Origin: CALXXL01 sp034926605 | GTDB taxonomy: Bacteria > Verrucomicrobiota > Lentisphaeria > Victivallales > Victivallaceae | NCBI GenBank assembly: GCA_034926605.1 | Contig: JAYFQV010000009.1 | Span: 124,001-188,000 of the forward strand | Direction of reading: 5' to 3' | Length of the DNA stretch: 64,000 bases | Part shown: positions 33,198-41,037 of the stretch, piece by piece | Layout of the letters: every line of letters starts with the position of its first letter | How positions within the stretch are numbered: the first letter of the stretch is position 1 | Position numbers and translations under genes: made by a program | Notes under the pieces: model-generated | What the model saw: only the letters and a program-made list of their open reading frames with translations | Databases searched by the model: none | Told to the model about the DNA's origin: nothing

Positions 33198-33813
33198 CAT
33201 ACTCAAAGCGGTATATGACGCACTGTATGCCGAGTATGGCCCACAGCGCTGCCCGCTGGCGCATGAGGATGCTTTTCAACTGCTGGCGGCGGTGATGCTT
33301 TCCGCCCAATGCACGGACAAAAAAGTTAATCAGGTCACCGCCGTGCTGTTTGCCGAATTTCCGGACGCAGCCGCGATGGCCGCCGCGCCGGTGGAGCGGA
33401 TTGCCGAGATTATCCGTCCGGCCGGGCTGTACCGGAACAAGAGCCGCAATCTTTCGGCGGCAGCTAAGATGATTTGTGAGAAGTTCGCCGGACGAGTGCC
33501 GGACGACATGGCATCGCTGCTGACCGTGCCCGGCATCGGACGGAAGTCGGCCAACGTGATATTGGGCAATGCATTCGGCATACCGGGCTTTCCGGCCGAT
33601 ACCCACGTCCAGCGACTGCTCGTCCGCATCGGTGTGCTGCCGGAGCGCGACCCGGAGGAGGCTGAAAGGATCGTATGCCGGGAACTGGCTCCGGAATACT
33701 GGACTGATTTTTCGCATCTTCTCATCGCGCATGGGCGAAAGGTTTGCCCGGCGCGACAGCCGAAGTGCGACGCGTGCGTAATCCGCGGGCTGTGCAAACG
33801 CAAAGGATTGTGA
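33184..33813 (+). CDS. nth: Endonuclease III
   Basis: Bifunctional DNA glycosylase/AP lyase for oxidised pyrimidines. The 209-residue protein has the helix-hairpin-helix LTVPGIGRKSANVIL with the catalytic Lys, the catalytic Asp in FPADTHVQRL, and the [4Fe-4S] pattern C-x6-C-x2-C-x5-C at the C-terminus (VCPARQPKCDACVIRGLC). It overlaps hisH by 14 bases. Confidence 0.97.
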   Translation: MRRSDILKAVYDALYAEYGPQRCPLAHEDAFQLLAAVMLSAQCTDKKVNQVTAVLFAEFPDAAAMAAAPVERIAEIIRPAGLYRNKSRNLSAAAKMICEKFAGRVPDDMASLLTVPGIGRKSANVILGNAFGIPGFPADTHVQRLLVRIGVLPERDPEEAERIVCRELAPEYWTDFSHLLIAHGRKVCPARQPKCDACVIRGLCKRKGL

Positions 33814-33817
33814 AACA

Positions 33818-34474
33818 ATGGGATGGTTCAAGAAAAAGTTTCGAGGCATCAAGAAGTTGCCCTCGTGGATATATCTCTTTCCGGAACTTCTGGTTCGGGG
33901 ATGGGTCGGCACCTGCCGGGTACGCGTGACCGACCCCACCCGTCAGATTGCCGATTCCCGGGCGGTCATACCGCTTTTGTGGCATAACCGGTTGTTGTTT
34001 TTTCCGCTCCTGTTTCCCGTCGAAGTCAGGCGGCGCACGGTTGCGCTGATCAGTCCGTCGCGCGACGGGCAGTACATCGCCGATTTTGCCGCACGGTTCG
34101 GGGTACGGGCCTTGCGCGGTTCCTCGCGCGACCGCGGCATGCAGGCCCAGCACAACGCTTTCCGCGAGATACAGGCCGGCAATCATGTGGTATTCACTCC
34201 AGACGGCCCGCGCGGGCCGAAATACCGCCTGAGCCGTGGGCCGATTCACCTCGCGTCGGTTTCCGGGCGCCCGATCGTGCCGCTGGCGATCAACGCCTCG
34301 CGTTACTGGCAGCTGCGCAGCTGGGACAGATTTCAGATACCGAAGCCGTTCTGCCGCATCGAGCTGGTGGTCGGTGCGCCGATATTCATACCGCCGGGGC
34401 TGACGGCGGAGGAGATGGAGGAGAAACGTGCGGAGATCGAAGCCGCAATGAACTCCATCGCGCGCGATTTGTAA
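33818..34474 (+). CDS. DUF374-type lysophospholipid acyltransferase-like protein
   Basis: A 218-residue protein of the DUF374 family, related to lysophospholipid acyltransferases. It has PLLWHNRLLFFPLL (histidine of the acyltransferase motif), SPSRDGQYIAD, and the family hallmark VFTPDGPRGPKYRLS. DUF374 proteins are common near LPS and lipid A genes, so a role in membrane lipid or lipid A acylation is likely but not shown. Start 4 bases after nth. Confidence 0.85.
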   Translation: MGWFKKKFRGIKKLPSWIYLFPELLVRGWVGTCRVRVTDPTRQIADSRAVIPLLWHNRLLFFPLLFPVEVRRRTVALISPSRDGQYIADFAARFGVRALRGSSRDRGMQAQHNAFREIQAGNHVVFTPDGPRGPKYRLSRGPIHLASVSGRPIVPLAINASRYWQLRSWDRFQIPKPFCRIELVVGAPIFIPPGLTAEEMEEKRAEIEAAMNSIARDL

Positions 34475-34484
34475 TATTCAATAT

Positions 34485-34513
34485 TTAAGCTACATTATAT
34501 TTCAAGATATAAT
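34485..34513 (+). promoter_or_regulatory. Promoter of purM
   Basis: TTAAGC (34485-34490), a 17-base spacer and TATAAT (34508-34513). It would give a ~95-base GC-rich leader before purM in which I see no known riboswitch. Confidence 0.45.
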
Positions 34514-34615
34514 ATGGGCCGGGCCATTGGCCGCACCGTTGAAAAGAAGCGTCGCTGCTGCGGCGTGCTGGATATTTTTGCAATGGTTTGAAAATCAAAT
34601 ATATGGAGTTTGAAC

Positions 34616-35650
34616 ATGGCTAAGAGCGATTTGTACAAACAGGCCGGAGTCGACATCGACTTGGCGCAGAATCTGCTGGCGCGGGTGAAGTCGGCGATAT
34701 CCGCCACCCGCCGTCCGGAGATGCTGGCGCCGATCGGCGGCTTCGGCGGACTGTTCGAGATAGATCTTTCGAAATACAAGCATCCGGTTATGGTGTCGAG
34801 CATCGACGGTGTGGGTACCAAGCTGATGATTGCGATGATGATGGAGCAGTACTCCTCGGTGGGGCACGATATCGTGAACCATTGTGTGAACGACATTGCG
34901 GTGCAGGGCGCCGAGCCGGTCTATTTCATGGATTATATCGGTATCGGCGTGCTTCGTTCCCCGCTTTATGAAGACGTGCTCTGCGGCATAGCGGCCGCAT
35001 GCAAGGAGGTCGGCTGCGCGGTGCTTGGCGGCGAGACCGCCGAAATGCCCGGCATGTACGGTAATGATTTCGACCTGGTCGGCGTTATAACCGGCATGGT
35101 TGAGAAAGACAAGATTATTACCGGAGAAAAGATCCGTCCCGGTTACAAGGCGGTGGGCATCAAGTCCAGCGGCCTGCACACCAACGGGTTCAGCCTGGCG
35201 CGCAAAATCGTGTTTGAACAGTGCAAGCTCAATGTAAACGACGTGGTGCCGGAACTCGGAGAATCGATTGGCGCGGCTCTGTTGAAATCTCACATCTGTT
35301 ACTGGAAAGCGATCAAACCGGCGATTGAAAAACTTCATCTCGACGGCATTGCGCACATCACCGGCGGCGGCCTTTACGACAATGTGCCGCGCATCCTGCC
35401 GGCCGATGTGGATGTTGTGTTCGACTCGGCCAAAATCGGCTCGGTGCCGCCGATCTTCAAATTTCTTGTCGAAAGAGGCGGCGTAAGCCATGAAGAGGCC
35501 TACCGCGTGTTCAATATGGGCGTAGGCATGGTCTGGTTCGTGCCGGCGGACGAGGCGGCCGCGGCGATCGGAATTTGCGGCGAGCATGGTTTCGAGGCCT
35601 GGGAAATAGGCGACGTGGTAAAGGGCTCCGGCACGGTGACGGTGCTGTAA
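34616..35650 (+). CDS. purM: Phosphoribosylformylglycinamidine cyclo-ligase
   Basis: AIR synthetase of the purine pathway, converting FGAM to AIR with ATP. The 344-residue protein shows SSIDGVGTKL, NHCVNDIAVQGAEPVYFMDY, GGETAEMPGMY, SSGLHTNGFSLARK and HITGGGLYDNVPR. The ATG at 34616 has GGAG 7 bases upstream and gives MAKSDLYKQAGVDID, so it is preferred to an in-frame TTG at 34610. purD lies at 50944. Confidence 0.97.
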   Translation: MAKSDLYKQAGVDIDLAQNLLARVKSAISATRRPEMLAPIGGFGGLFEIDLSKYKHPVMVSSIDGVGTKLMIAMMMEQYSSVGHDIVNHCVNDIAVQGAEPVYFMDYIGIGVLRSPLYEDVLCGIAAACKEVGCAVLGGETAEMPGMYGNDFDLVGVITGMVEKDKIITGEKIRPGYKAVGIKSSGLHTNGFSLARKIVFEQCKLNVNDVVPELGESIGAALLKSHICYWKAIKPAIEKLHLDGIAHITGGGLYDNVPRILPADVDVVFDSAKIGSVPPIFKFLVERGGVSHEEAYRVFNMGVGMVWFVPADEAAAAIGICGEHGFEAWEIGDVVKGSGTVTVL

Positions 35651-35666
35651 CCGAAAGAGGCGCGGA

Positions 35667-37517
35667 TTGAAATTCGACCGGCTCAAAAATTTTGTGAACA
35701 AGCCGTTTCAACAGGCGTTCGCACGGTTTGAACAATTTGCCGGATTCGGCTTGCACGCCGAACCCACCGAGCGCGACCGCATGTTCATGGCAATCCTGAA
35801 ATGGGTGGTCAGCGTGAACGGTGTGACCTCGGAACGGGCACGCTCCGCGCTGCGCGATTTTCGGGATTCCCATCAGTCCGGCGACAGCGAGATATGGGAA
35901 TATCTGCATGACTGTGAGCCGCAGCGCCCCACCGATTGTCTGGACTGTTTCTCGCAGCTTCCCGCCGCCGAAAGGCTGAGCGCGGTGCTGGGATTGGTGG
36001 AACTTGCGACTGTGGCCGGGAGCTATGACGATGCTCATAGAGCCGAGTTCGGCGAGCTTGCGGCCAAGCTGGAACTGCCGGACGCGGATTTTTCCGCCGG
36101 CGAACGCAAGATCGCCGAAGCCGAACTGCGCCGTGCCAGACTGATGCGCTCCGGCGCCGGGTTGGTGGTGGCGCTGGTGGTGTTGCTGGTGTTCATCCTT
36201 ACTGCGACCTGGTTGCGGTCGGTGATTTTCGGACTGATTCTCGCATATATCTGCCTTCCGCTTGAGAAACTGATCGAGCGGGTGTTGTTCAGAAAAGTGC
36301 CGTTCAACCCGGACAAGGTGTCGCCCCACCGAAGCATGACCGACGAGGTGGTGGGGCGGATCCGGCGTTTCGTAGGCAGCGAAGACGGGCAACAGCTCGA
36401 TCTTGATTCACCGGAAAAACTTCATCGCGACAATCTTATCAAGCGCGCAAGCACTGCCACGGTGGTGCTGGTAACCCTGTTTATGTTCGTGTGCGTGATA
36501 CTGCTGGGGTCGTGGGGGGCCGGATATCTCAGCAGCCTGGGCCATTCGGTGCGCGGCTGGATCGACGCGCCGACGACGGTGACGGCCGTCGAGAGCGATA
36601 CAGCGCCGCGTTATATCGACGACTCCGCCGTGGACAGCCCGGCGACGGTGGTTCCGGAATCCGAACCTTCCGAATTTGTCGATCGCGTGGGGGCAGAGCT
36701 AAACAAGCTGAAAATCAAGTTTAAAAACATTCCGCTGGTCAGCCGCGGCATCGACGAGATCGGCTGCGTTTTGCGCGACCCGGATGCACAGCGGCATTTC
36801 ATCGGCACGCTGTTCGAGAAGTCCGGCGGCATATTGCAGTTTTCACTGAGTGCGCTGGGCAGCCTGGCCGCGATACTGCTGGACATCTTGCTGACGGTGT
36901 TTTTCTTCTCTCTGTTCCTGCGCACACTGGCGTTGAAGACCGACGCCCGCGGCGGCGGGCAGAGCCTCAGCACCTACTGCGTTAACACCGTATTCAACGG
37001 TCACTGGCTGCCGGTGGCGGACGGCGGTACCATGAAGGAAGCCGAGCGTGTGATCGACGGAGTGGTCTATCGCCTCAAGGTTTGGTTGCGCGGCTATATA
37101 ATTCTGATCAGCATCGATTTTGTGGTCTATACCACCGCGTTTACGCTGTTGGGCGTGCCCTACGCGCCGATACTCGGCTTTATCGCCGGGTGCGGACTGC
37201 TGCTGCCGTATATAGGCCCGATCGCCAGTGCGCTTCTGACCGTGCTGGTCACGCTGGCTCTGGGGGGCGACACGATTTCCGGATGGCAGATTGCCGGAAT
37301 CGCGGCGGTTTACCTGGTTGAAAACGGTATTGTCGAACAGTTTTTCCTGTACCCGGCGGTTATCGGCGAGGCGCTGGGGCTGTCCACTTTGGAAACCATC
37401 ATCGTAGTGCTGCTGGGCGGAATGCTGGCCGGAATTACCGGCATGATTTTCGCGCTGCCGACGGCGGCGGTGATCAAATTCATCGTGCCGCAGATTTACC
37501 GCACGGTGGGAAGGTGA
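35667..37517 (+). CDS. AI-2E/PerM-family permease with N-terminal TerB-like domain, TTG start
   Basis: A 616-residue membrane protein. The C-terminal part (from ~residue 370) has the hydrophobic helices and GVPYAPILGFIAGCGLLLPYIGP-type segment of the AI-2E exporter (PerM) family; further helices lie at ~165-200 and 270-290. Residues ~30-135 form a soluble helical domain (RMFMAILKWVVSVNGVTSE) resembling TerB-like domains, an unusual addition. A ~75-residue soluble loop follows the third helix. TTG at 35667 is supported by AGAGG 6 bases upstream. The substrate is unknown. It is 16 bases after purM. Confidence 0.78.
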   Translation: MKFDRLKNFVNKPFQQAFARFEQFAGFGLHAEPTERDRMFMAILKWVVSVNGVTSERARSALRDFRDSHQSGDSEIWEYLHDCEPQRPTDCLDCFSQLPAAERLSAVLGLVELATVAGSYDDAHRAEFGELAAKLELPDADFSAGERKIAEAELRRARLMRSGAGLVVALVVLLVFILTATWLRSVIFGLILAYICLPLEKLIERVLFRKVPFNPDKVSPHRSMTDEVVGRIRRFVGSEDGQQLDLDSPEKLHRDNLIKRASTATVVLVTLFMFVCVILLGSWGAGYLSSLGHSVRGWIDAPTTVTAVESDTAPRYIDDSAVDSPATVVPESEPSEFVDRVGAELNKLKIKFKNIPLVSRGIDEIGCVLRDPDAQRHFIGTLFEKSGGILQFSLSALGSLAAILLDILLTVFFFSLFLRTLALKTDARGGGQSLSTYCVNTVFNGHWLPVADGGTMKEAERVIDGVVYRLKVWLRGYIILISIDFVVYTTAFTLLGVPYAPILGFIAGCGLLLPYIGPIASALLTVLVTLALGGDTISGWQIAGIAAVYLVENGIVEQFFLYPAVIGEALGLSTLETIIVVLLGGMLAGITGMIFALPTAAVIKFIVPQIYRTVGR

Positions 37518-37521
37518 AGTT

Positions 37522-37986
37522 ATGCGCAGAGACATGATGACCGCGCGCTTCAGGCGCGACAACGTTGCGGCGCTGGCGGTGGTGCTGTTTTTTTTGATTC
37601 TGGCCGCCGAGATGTTTGTGGCGGTCTGGATACCGATGCGTCTTTATCGGGACAGCGTGTTTGCCGATTCCGTGGTGCGGATCAGCACCATGAGCAAATT
37701 CGACGGATTGCGGAAGGATTTGGGCAAATCGATCAAAAAACAGACCGATCCGGCAGTGATAACTGAGATGAAGATGCTTTTGGCCCAGCTAAACACGCTT
37801 GCGATATATCTGAAGACCGACGATCGTTCCAAGGAATTGTCCATGGAGAACGTGGAACTGGTGCGCGCGGAACTTGAAAACGCTTCGCGGCAGTTCTACC
37901 GGCTGAATAACGGCAAATCGGTCAGCAGTCCGTTGAAGCCGGACATTACTCCATGTATCAAGGCGATTGCGGAAGGAAAAATTTAA
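37522..37986 (+). CDS. Single-span membrane protein of unknown function
   Basis: A 154-residue protein with one membrane helix at residues ~16-36 (AALAVVLFFLILAAEMFVAV) and a soluble, mostly helical C-terminal part that probably faces the periplasm. No family recognised. It lies between the permease (4 bases) and hldA (3 bases), so it is translated within the envelope operon and may serve LPS or membrane functions. Confidence 0.72.
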   Translation: MRRDMMTARFRRDNVAALAVVLFFLILAAEMFVAVWIPMRLYRDSVFADSVVRISTMSKFDGLRKDLGKSIKKQTDPAVITEMKMLLAQLNTLAIYLKTDDRSKELSMENVELVRAELENASRQFYRLNNGKSVSSPLKPDITPCIKAIAEGKI

Positions 37987-37989
37987 ATT

Positions 37990-38985
37990 ATGAGCGTTGA
38001 TGTTCTGAAGCAGGCGGTGGAACGTTTTTCCGCCATGCGCGTGGCGGTGGTCGGCGACCTGATGTTGGACGCCTACACCTGGGGCAGCGCCCGGCGCATT
38101 TCTCCGGAAGCCCCGGTGCCGGTGGTGACCGCCGAACGCGAGAATAACTGCCTCGGCGGCGCCGGCAACGTGATGCGCAACATTGTAACCCTCGGCGGCC
38201 GCGCGTTGGCCTACGGCGTACTCGGGGACGATCCCGATGGCGGTGTGGTGCGCAAAATGCTCGAGAGTTATGGCATCGCGCATGGCATGGTGCTTACCGA
38301 CAAAACACGGAAAACCACCAGAAAGCAGCGGATACTTGCCGGATCGCAGCAGCTGCTGAGAATCGATTTTGAGGATGTAGGCGATCTTGCCGACGATATG
38401 CGTGACCAGCTGGTCGCGCCGCTTTTGGCTGCCATCCGCGGCGGCGAGGTGGACGCCGTGCTGTTCGAGGATTACGGCAAAGGCGTGCTTTCCGGCGAGC
38501 TGGTGCAGACCGTGGTGGATGCCGCCAACGCCAGTGGGGTTATTACCGCGCTGGACCCGAAGCCGGGCAATCTTGCCCCGGTCAGGGGCATAACCGTTAT
38601 GAAACCCAACCGGGGAGAGGCTTACGCCATGAGCGGCCTTACCGAGGAGCGCGGCGCCGCCGGACTCGAAGCGGTGGCCGATCGCATCAGAAAGGATTGG
38701 GAGGTTGAGCAGCTGCTGATTTCGCTGGCGGCGCAGGGGCTGGCTTTGTTCAGGCCGGACCGCAAGCCGGTGTATATTCCCACCCGGGCGCGCGAAGTGT
38801 TTGATGTTTCCGGTGCCGGTGACACGTTGATAAGCACTTATACGCTGGCGGTAGCTTCCGGTTCGGATCCGGAGGTGGCGGCGGCGGTGGCCAACATAGC
38901 GGCCGGTGTGGTGGTTGGAAAAGTCGGTACCGTTACGGTGACGAAGGAAGAACTTCTCAAGGCGATTGAAGACGGGGGCGAATAG
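37990..38985 (+). CDS. hldA: D-glycero-beta-D-manno-heptose-7-phosphate kinase
   Basis: Phosphorylates heptose-7-phosphate at C1 in ADP-heptose synthesis. The 331-residue PfkB-family kinase has VGDLMLDAYTWGSARRISPE, NNCLGGAGNVMRN and the catalytic DVSGAGDTLIS. It equals the N-terminal half of E. coli HldE; the adenylyltransferase half is a separate gene at 30229. First of an overlapping set hldA-kdsB-kdsA-kdsC that makes the LPS inner-core precursors. Confidence 0.95.
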   Translation: MSVDVLKQAVERFSAMRVAVVGDLMLDAYTWGSARRISPEAPVPVVTAERENNCLGGAGNVMRNIVTLGGRALAYGVLGDDPDGGVVRKMLESYGIAHGMVLTDKTRKTTRKQRILAGSQQLLRIDFEDVGDLADDMRDQLVAPLLAAIRGGEVDAVLFEDYGKGVLSGELVQTVVDAANASGVITALDPKPGNLAPVRGITVMKPNRGEAYAMSGLTEERGAAGLEAVADRIRKDWEVEQLLISLAAQGLALFRPDRKPVYIPTRAREVFDVSGAGDTLISTYTLAVASGSDPEVAAAVANIAAGVVVGKVGTVTVTKEELLKAIEDGGE

Positions 38986-38986
38986 C

Positions 38987-39727
38987 ATGTCCGAAATAAT
39001 GTGTGTGATTCCCGCGCGTTACGCCAGCACCCGGTTCCCGGGCAAAATGCTGGCACCTTTGTGCGGCAGGCCGATGATCGAGCACGTGATACGCCGTGCG
39101 GTCGAGTCCGGCGTGGGCGAGGTGCTGGTGGCGGCCGATGACGAAAAAGTCATAAGCGCGGTGCGGGCCGCCGGGTTCGATGCGGTGATGACCCGGATCG
39201 ACCACCAGTCCGGTACCGACCGGATATGGGAGGCGGTGGAAAAGCGCGACTGCAATATAATCATTAACGTTCAGGGCGACGAACCACTTATTCCGCCGTC
39301 GGTCATAGCCGATCTGGCCAAACTGATGGAAAATCATCCGGAACTGCCGATGGCCACGGTGGCGGTTGCCGTTCCGCGTTCCGAAATGGCCGACCCCAAC
39401 AAGGTCAAGGTGGTGTTCGACGCCGACTTCAACGCCCTGTATTTCAGCCGCAGTATGGTCCCATGCCTGCGGGATGGCGGCCAGGATACTCCGGTATATC
39501 TGCATTGGGGCATCTATGCTTATAGGCGCGAGGCGCTTAAGAGATTTGTGGGGCTGCCCGGCGGGCGGCTTGAAAACTGTGAAAAGCTTGAACAGCTGCG
39601 CGCGCTGGAAAACGGCATCGGCATCAAAGTGCTGGTGGTGGAAAACCTGCGCAGCGTGGGCGTGGATACACCGGCCGACCTCGCCGAGGCGGAACGCCGG
39701 ATGAAGGAGATGGCAAATGGAATTTAA
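38987..39727 (+). CDS. kdsB: 3-deoxy-manno-octulosonate cytidylyltransferase (CMP-Kdo synthetase)
   Basis: Activates Kdo with CTP for lipid A glycosylation. The 246-residue protein has PARYASTRFPGKML, MTRIDHQSGTDRIWEAV, IINVQGDEPLIPP and GIYAYRREALKRF. The start at 38987 is 1 base after the hldA stop and matches the family N-terminus (MSEIMCVIPARYAS). It overlaps kdsA by 11 bases. Confidence 0.97.
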   Translation: MSEIMCVIPARYASTRFPGKMLAPLCGRPMIEHVIRRAVESGVGEVLVAADDEKVISAVRAAGFDAVMTRIDHQSGTDRIWEAVEKRDCNIIINVQGDEPLIPPSVIADLAKLMENHPELPMATVAVAVPRSEMADPNKVKVVFDADFNALYFSRSMVPCLRDGGQDTPVYLHWGIYAYRREALKRFVGLPGGRLENCEKLEQLRALENGIGIKVLVVENLRSVGVDTPADLAEAERRMKEMANGI

Positions 39728-40535
39728 TATCGGCAGGAATGTTGCCGTCGGAAACGGCAAACTGGTGGTGATGGCCGGGCCCTGCATGGCGGAAAGCCTG
39801 GATATCTGCATGGAAACCGCACGGTTCCTTAAGAAATTGTGTGCGGACATCGGCGCCGGTTATGTTTTCAAGGCGTCGTACGACAAGGCCAACCGCTCCA
39901 GCGACGGCGCCGCGCGCGGCCCCGGACGCATGGCGGGGCTGGCGATGCTTCAGGATGTCAAAAACGAGCTGGGCGTACCGATCCTTACCGATGTGCATGA
40001 AGTGGCTGACGTGGACGCCGCCGCCCAGGTGGCCGACGTCCTCCAGATACCGGCGTTTCTGTGCCGTCAGACCGATCTGCTCCACGCCGCGGGCAAATCC
40101 AAGCGGGTGGTCAATATCAAGAAGGGACAGTTCATGGCGCCGGAGGATATGGCCGGTGCGGTGGAGAAGGTCCGCAGCGTCGGCGGCGAGCGGGTGATGC
40201 TGACCGAACGGGGTTCCTGTTTCGGTTATCACAATCTGGTGAACGACATGCGCGGGCTGGTGGTGATGCGCGAGCTCGGCGTACCGGTGGTGTTCGACGC
40301 CACCCATTCCGTTCAGCTTCCCTGCGCCGGGGGCAACTGCTCCGGCGGCCGCCGGGAATTTGTGGCCCCGCTGGCGCGGGCGGCAACGGCGGTCGGCATT
40401 GACGCGCTGTTTATCGAGGTTCATCCCGATCCCGACCACGCACTGTCCGACGGCCCCAATTCGTTGAATTTCGAACAGGCCGGACAGGTCATCAGAGAGG
40501 TTGCGAGGCTTTATGAATTTGTCCGAGCGCTGTAA
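39717..40535 (+). CDS. kdsA: 3-deoxy-8-phosphooctulonate synthase, probable metal-dependent class
   Basis: Condenses arabinose-5-phosphate with PEP to Kdo-8-phosphate. The 272-residue protein has KASYDKANRSS, PILTDVHE, PAFLCRQTDLL, NIKKGQFMAPEDM and HPDPDHALSDGPNS. The N-terminal motif is VMAGPCMAES; the Cys there is the metal ligand of Aquifex-type enzymes, where E. coli has Asn, so this is predicted to need a divalent metal. It overlaps kdsB by 11 bases and kdsC by 23. Confidence 0.97.
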   Translation: MEFNIGRNVAVGNGKLVVMAGPCMAESLDICMETARFLKKLCADIGAGYVFKASYDKANRSSDGAARGPGRMAGLAMLQDVKNELGVPILTDVHEVADVDAAAQVADVLQIPAFLCRQTDLLHAAGKSKRVVNIKKGQFMAPEDMAGAVEKVRSVGGERVMLTERGSCFGYHNLVNDMRGLVVMRELGVPVVFDATHSVQLPCAGGNCSGGRREFVAPLARAATAVGIDALFIEVHPDPDHALSDGPNSLNFEQAGQVIREVARLYEFVRAL

Positions 40536-41037
40536 GAATATCCGCGCGGTGGTGCTGGATGTCGACGGGGTGCTGACCAACGGCATCATCGGTTACGGCT
40601 GCGGTTATGACGAAGAGATAAAATTCTTCCATGTGCGCGACGGCCACGGCATTGTCATGGCCCATCGCGCCGGGCTGATGGTGGGGGTGCTTTCCGGACG
40701 CGGCTCGGCCGCCAATCGCCGCCGGGCGGCGGAACTGGCGCTCGATTTCGTGTACGAGGGGGAACTGGACAAGCTGGCCGGCTTCGAACGGCTGCTGGAA
40801 GAGCAGCATCTGAATCCGGAAGAAGTGATGTATATCGGTGACGACGTGGTGGACATTCCACCCTTCAATCGCGCCGGTTTGGCGGTATGTGTGGGCGATG
40901 CCCCCGACTATCTGGACAATTACACCCATTTCCGTACGGCGGCCGACGGCGGCCGCGGCGCGGTGCGCGAGGCGATCGAACTCGTGTTGCGCGAACAGGG
41001 CAAATGGGATAAACTTATGGAGCGTTACGAACGGTGA
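40513..41037 (+). CDS. kdsC: 3-deoxy-manno-octulosonate-8-phosphatase
   Basis: HAD-type phosphatase that releases free Kdo. The 174-residue protein has the nucleophile motif VVLDVDGVLTNG, GVLSGRGSAANRRRA (motif II), the lysine in GELDKLAGF and GDDVVDIPPFNRAGLAVCVGDAP (motif III and substrate loop). The ATG at 40513 was chosen over an upstream in-frame TTG (40501). It overlaps kdsA, and its stop overlaps the GTG of the next gene. Confidence 0.95.
   Translation: MNLSERCKNIRAVVLDVDGVLTNGIIGYGCGYDEEIKFFHVRDGHGIVMAHRAGLMVGVLSGRGSAANRRRAAELALDFVYEGELDKLAGFERLLEEQHLNPEEVMYIGDDVVDIPPFNRAGLAVCVGDAPDYLDNYTHFRTAADGGRGAVREAIELVLREQGKWDKLMERYER

Noticed and set aside
34514..34615. Purine riboswitch in the purM leader
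   Set aside because: The ~100-base leader lacks the conserved three-way-junction core.
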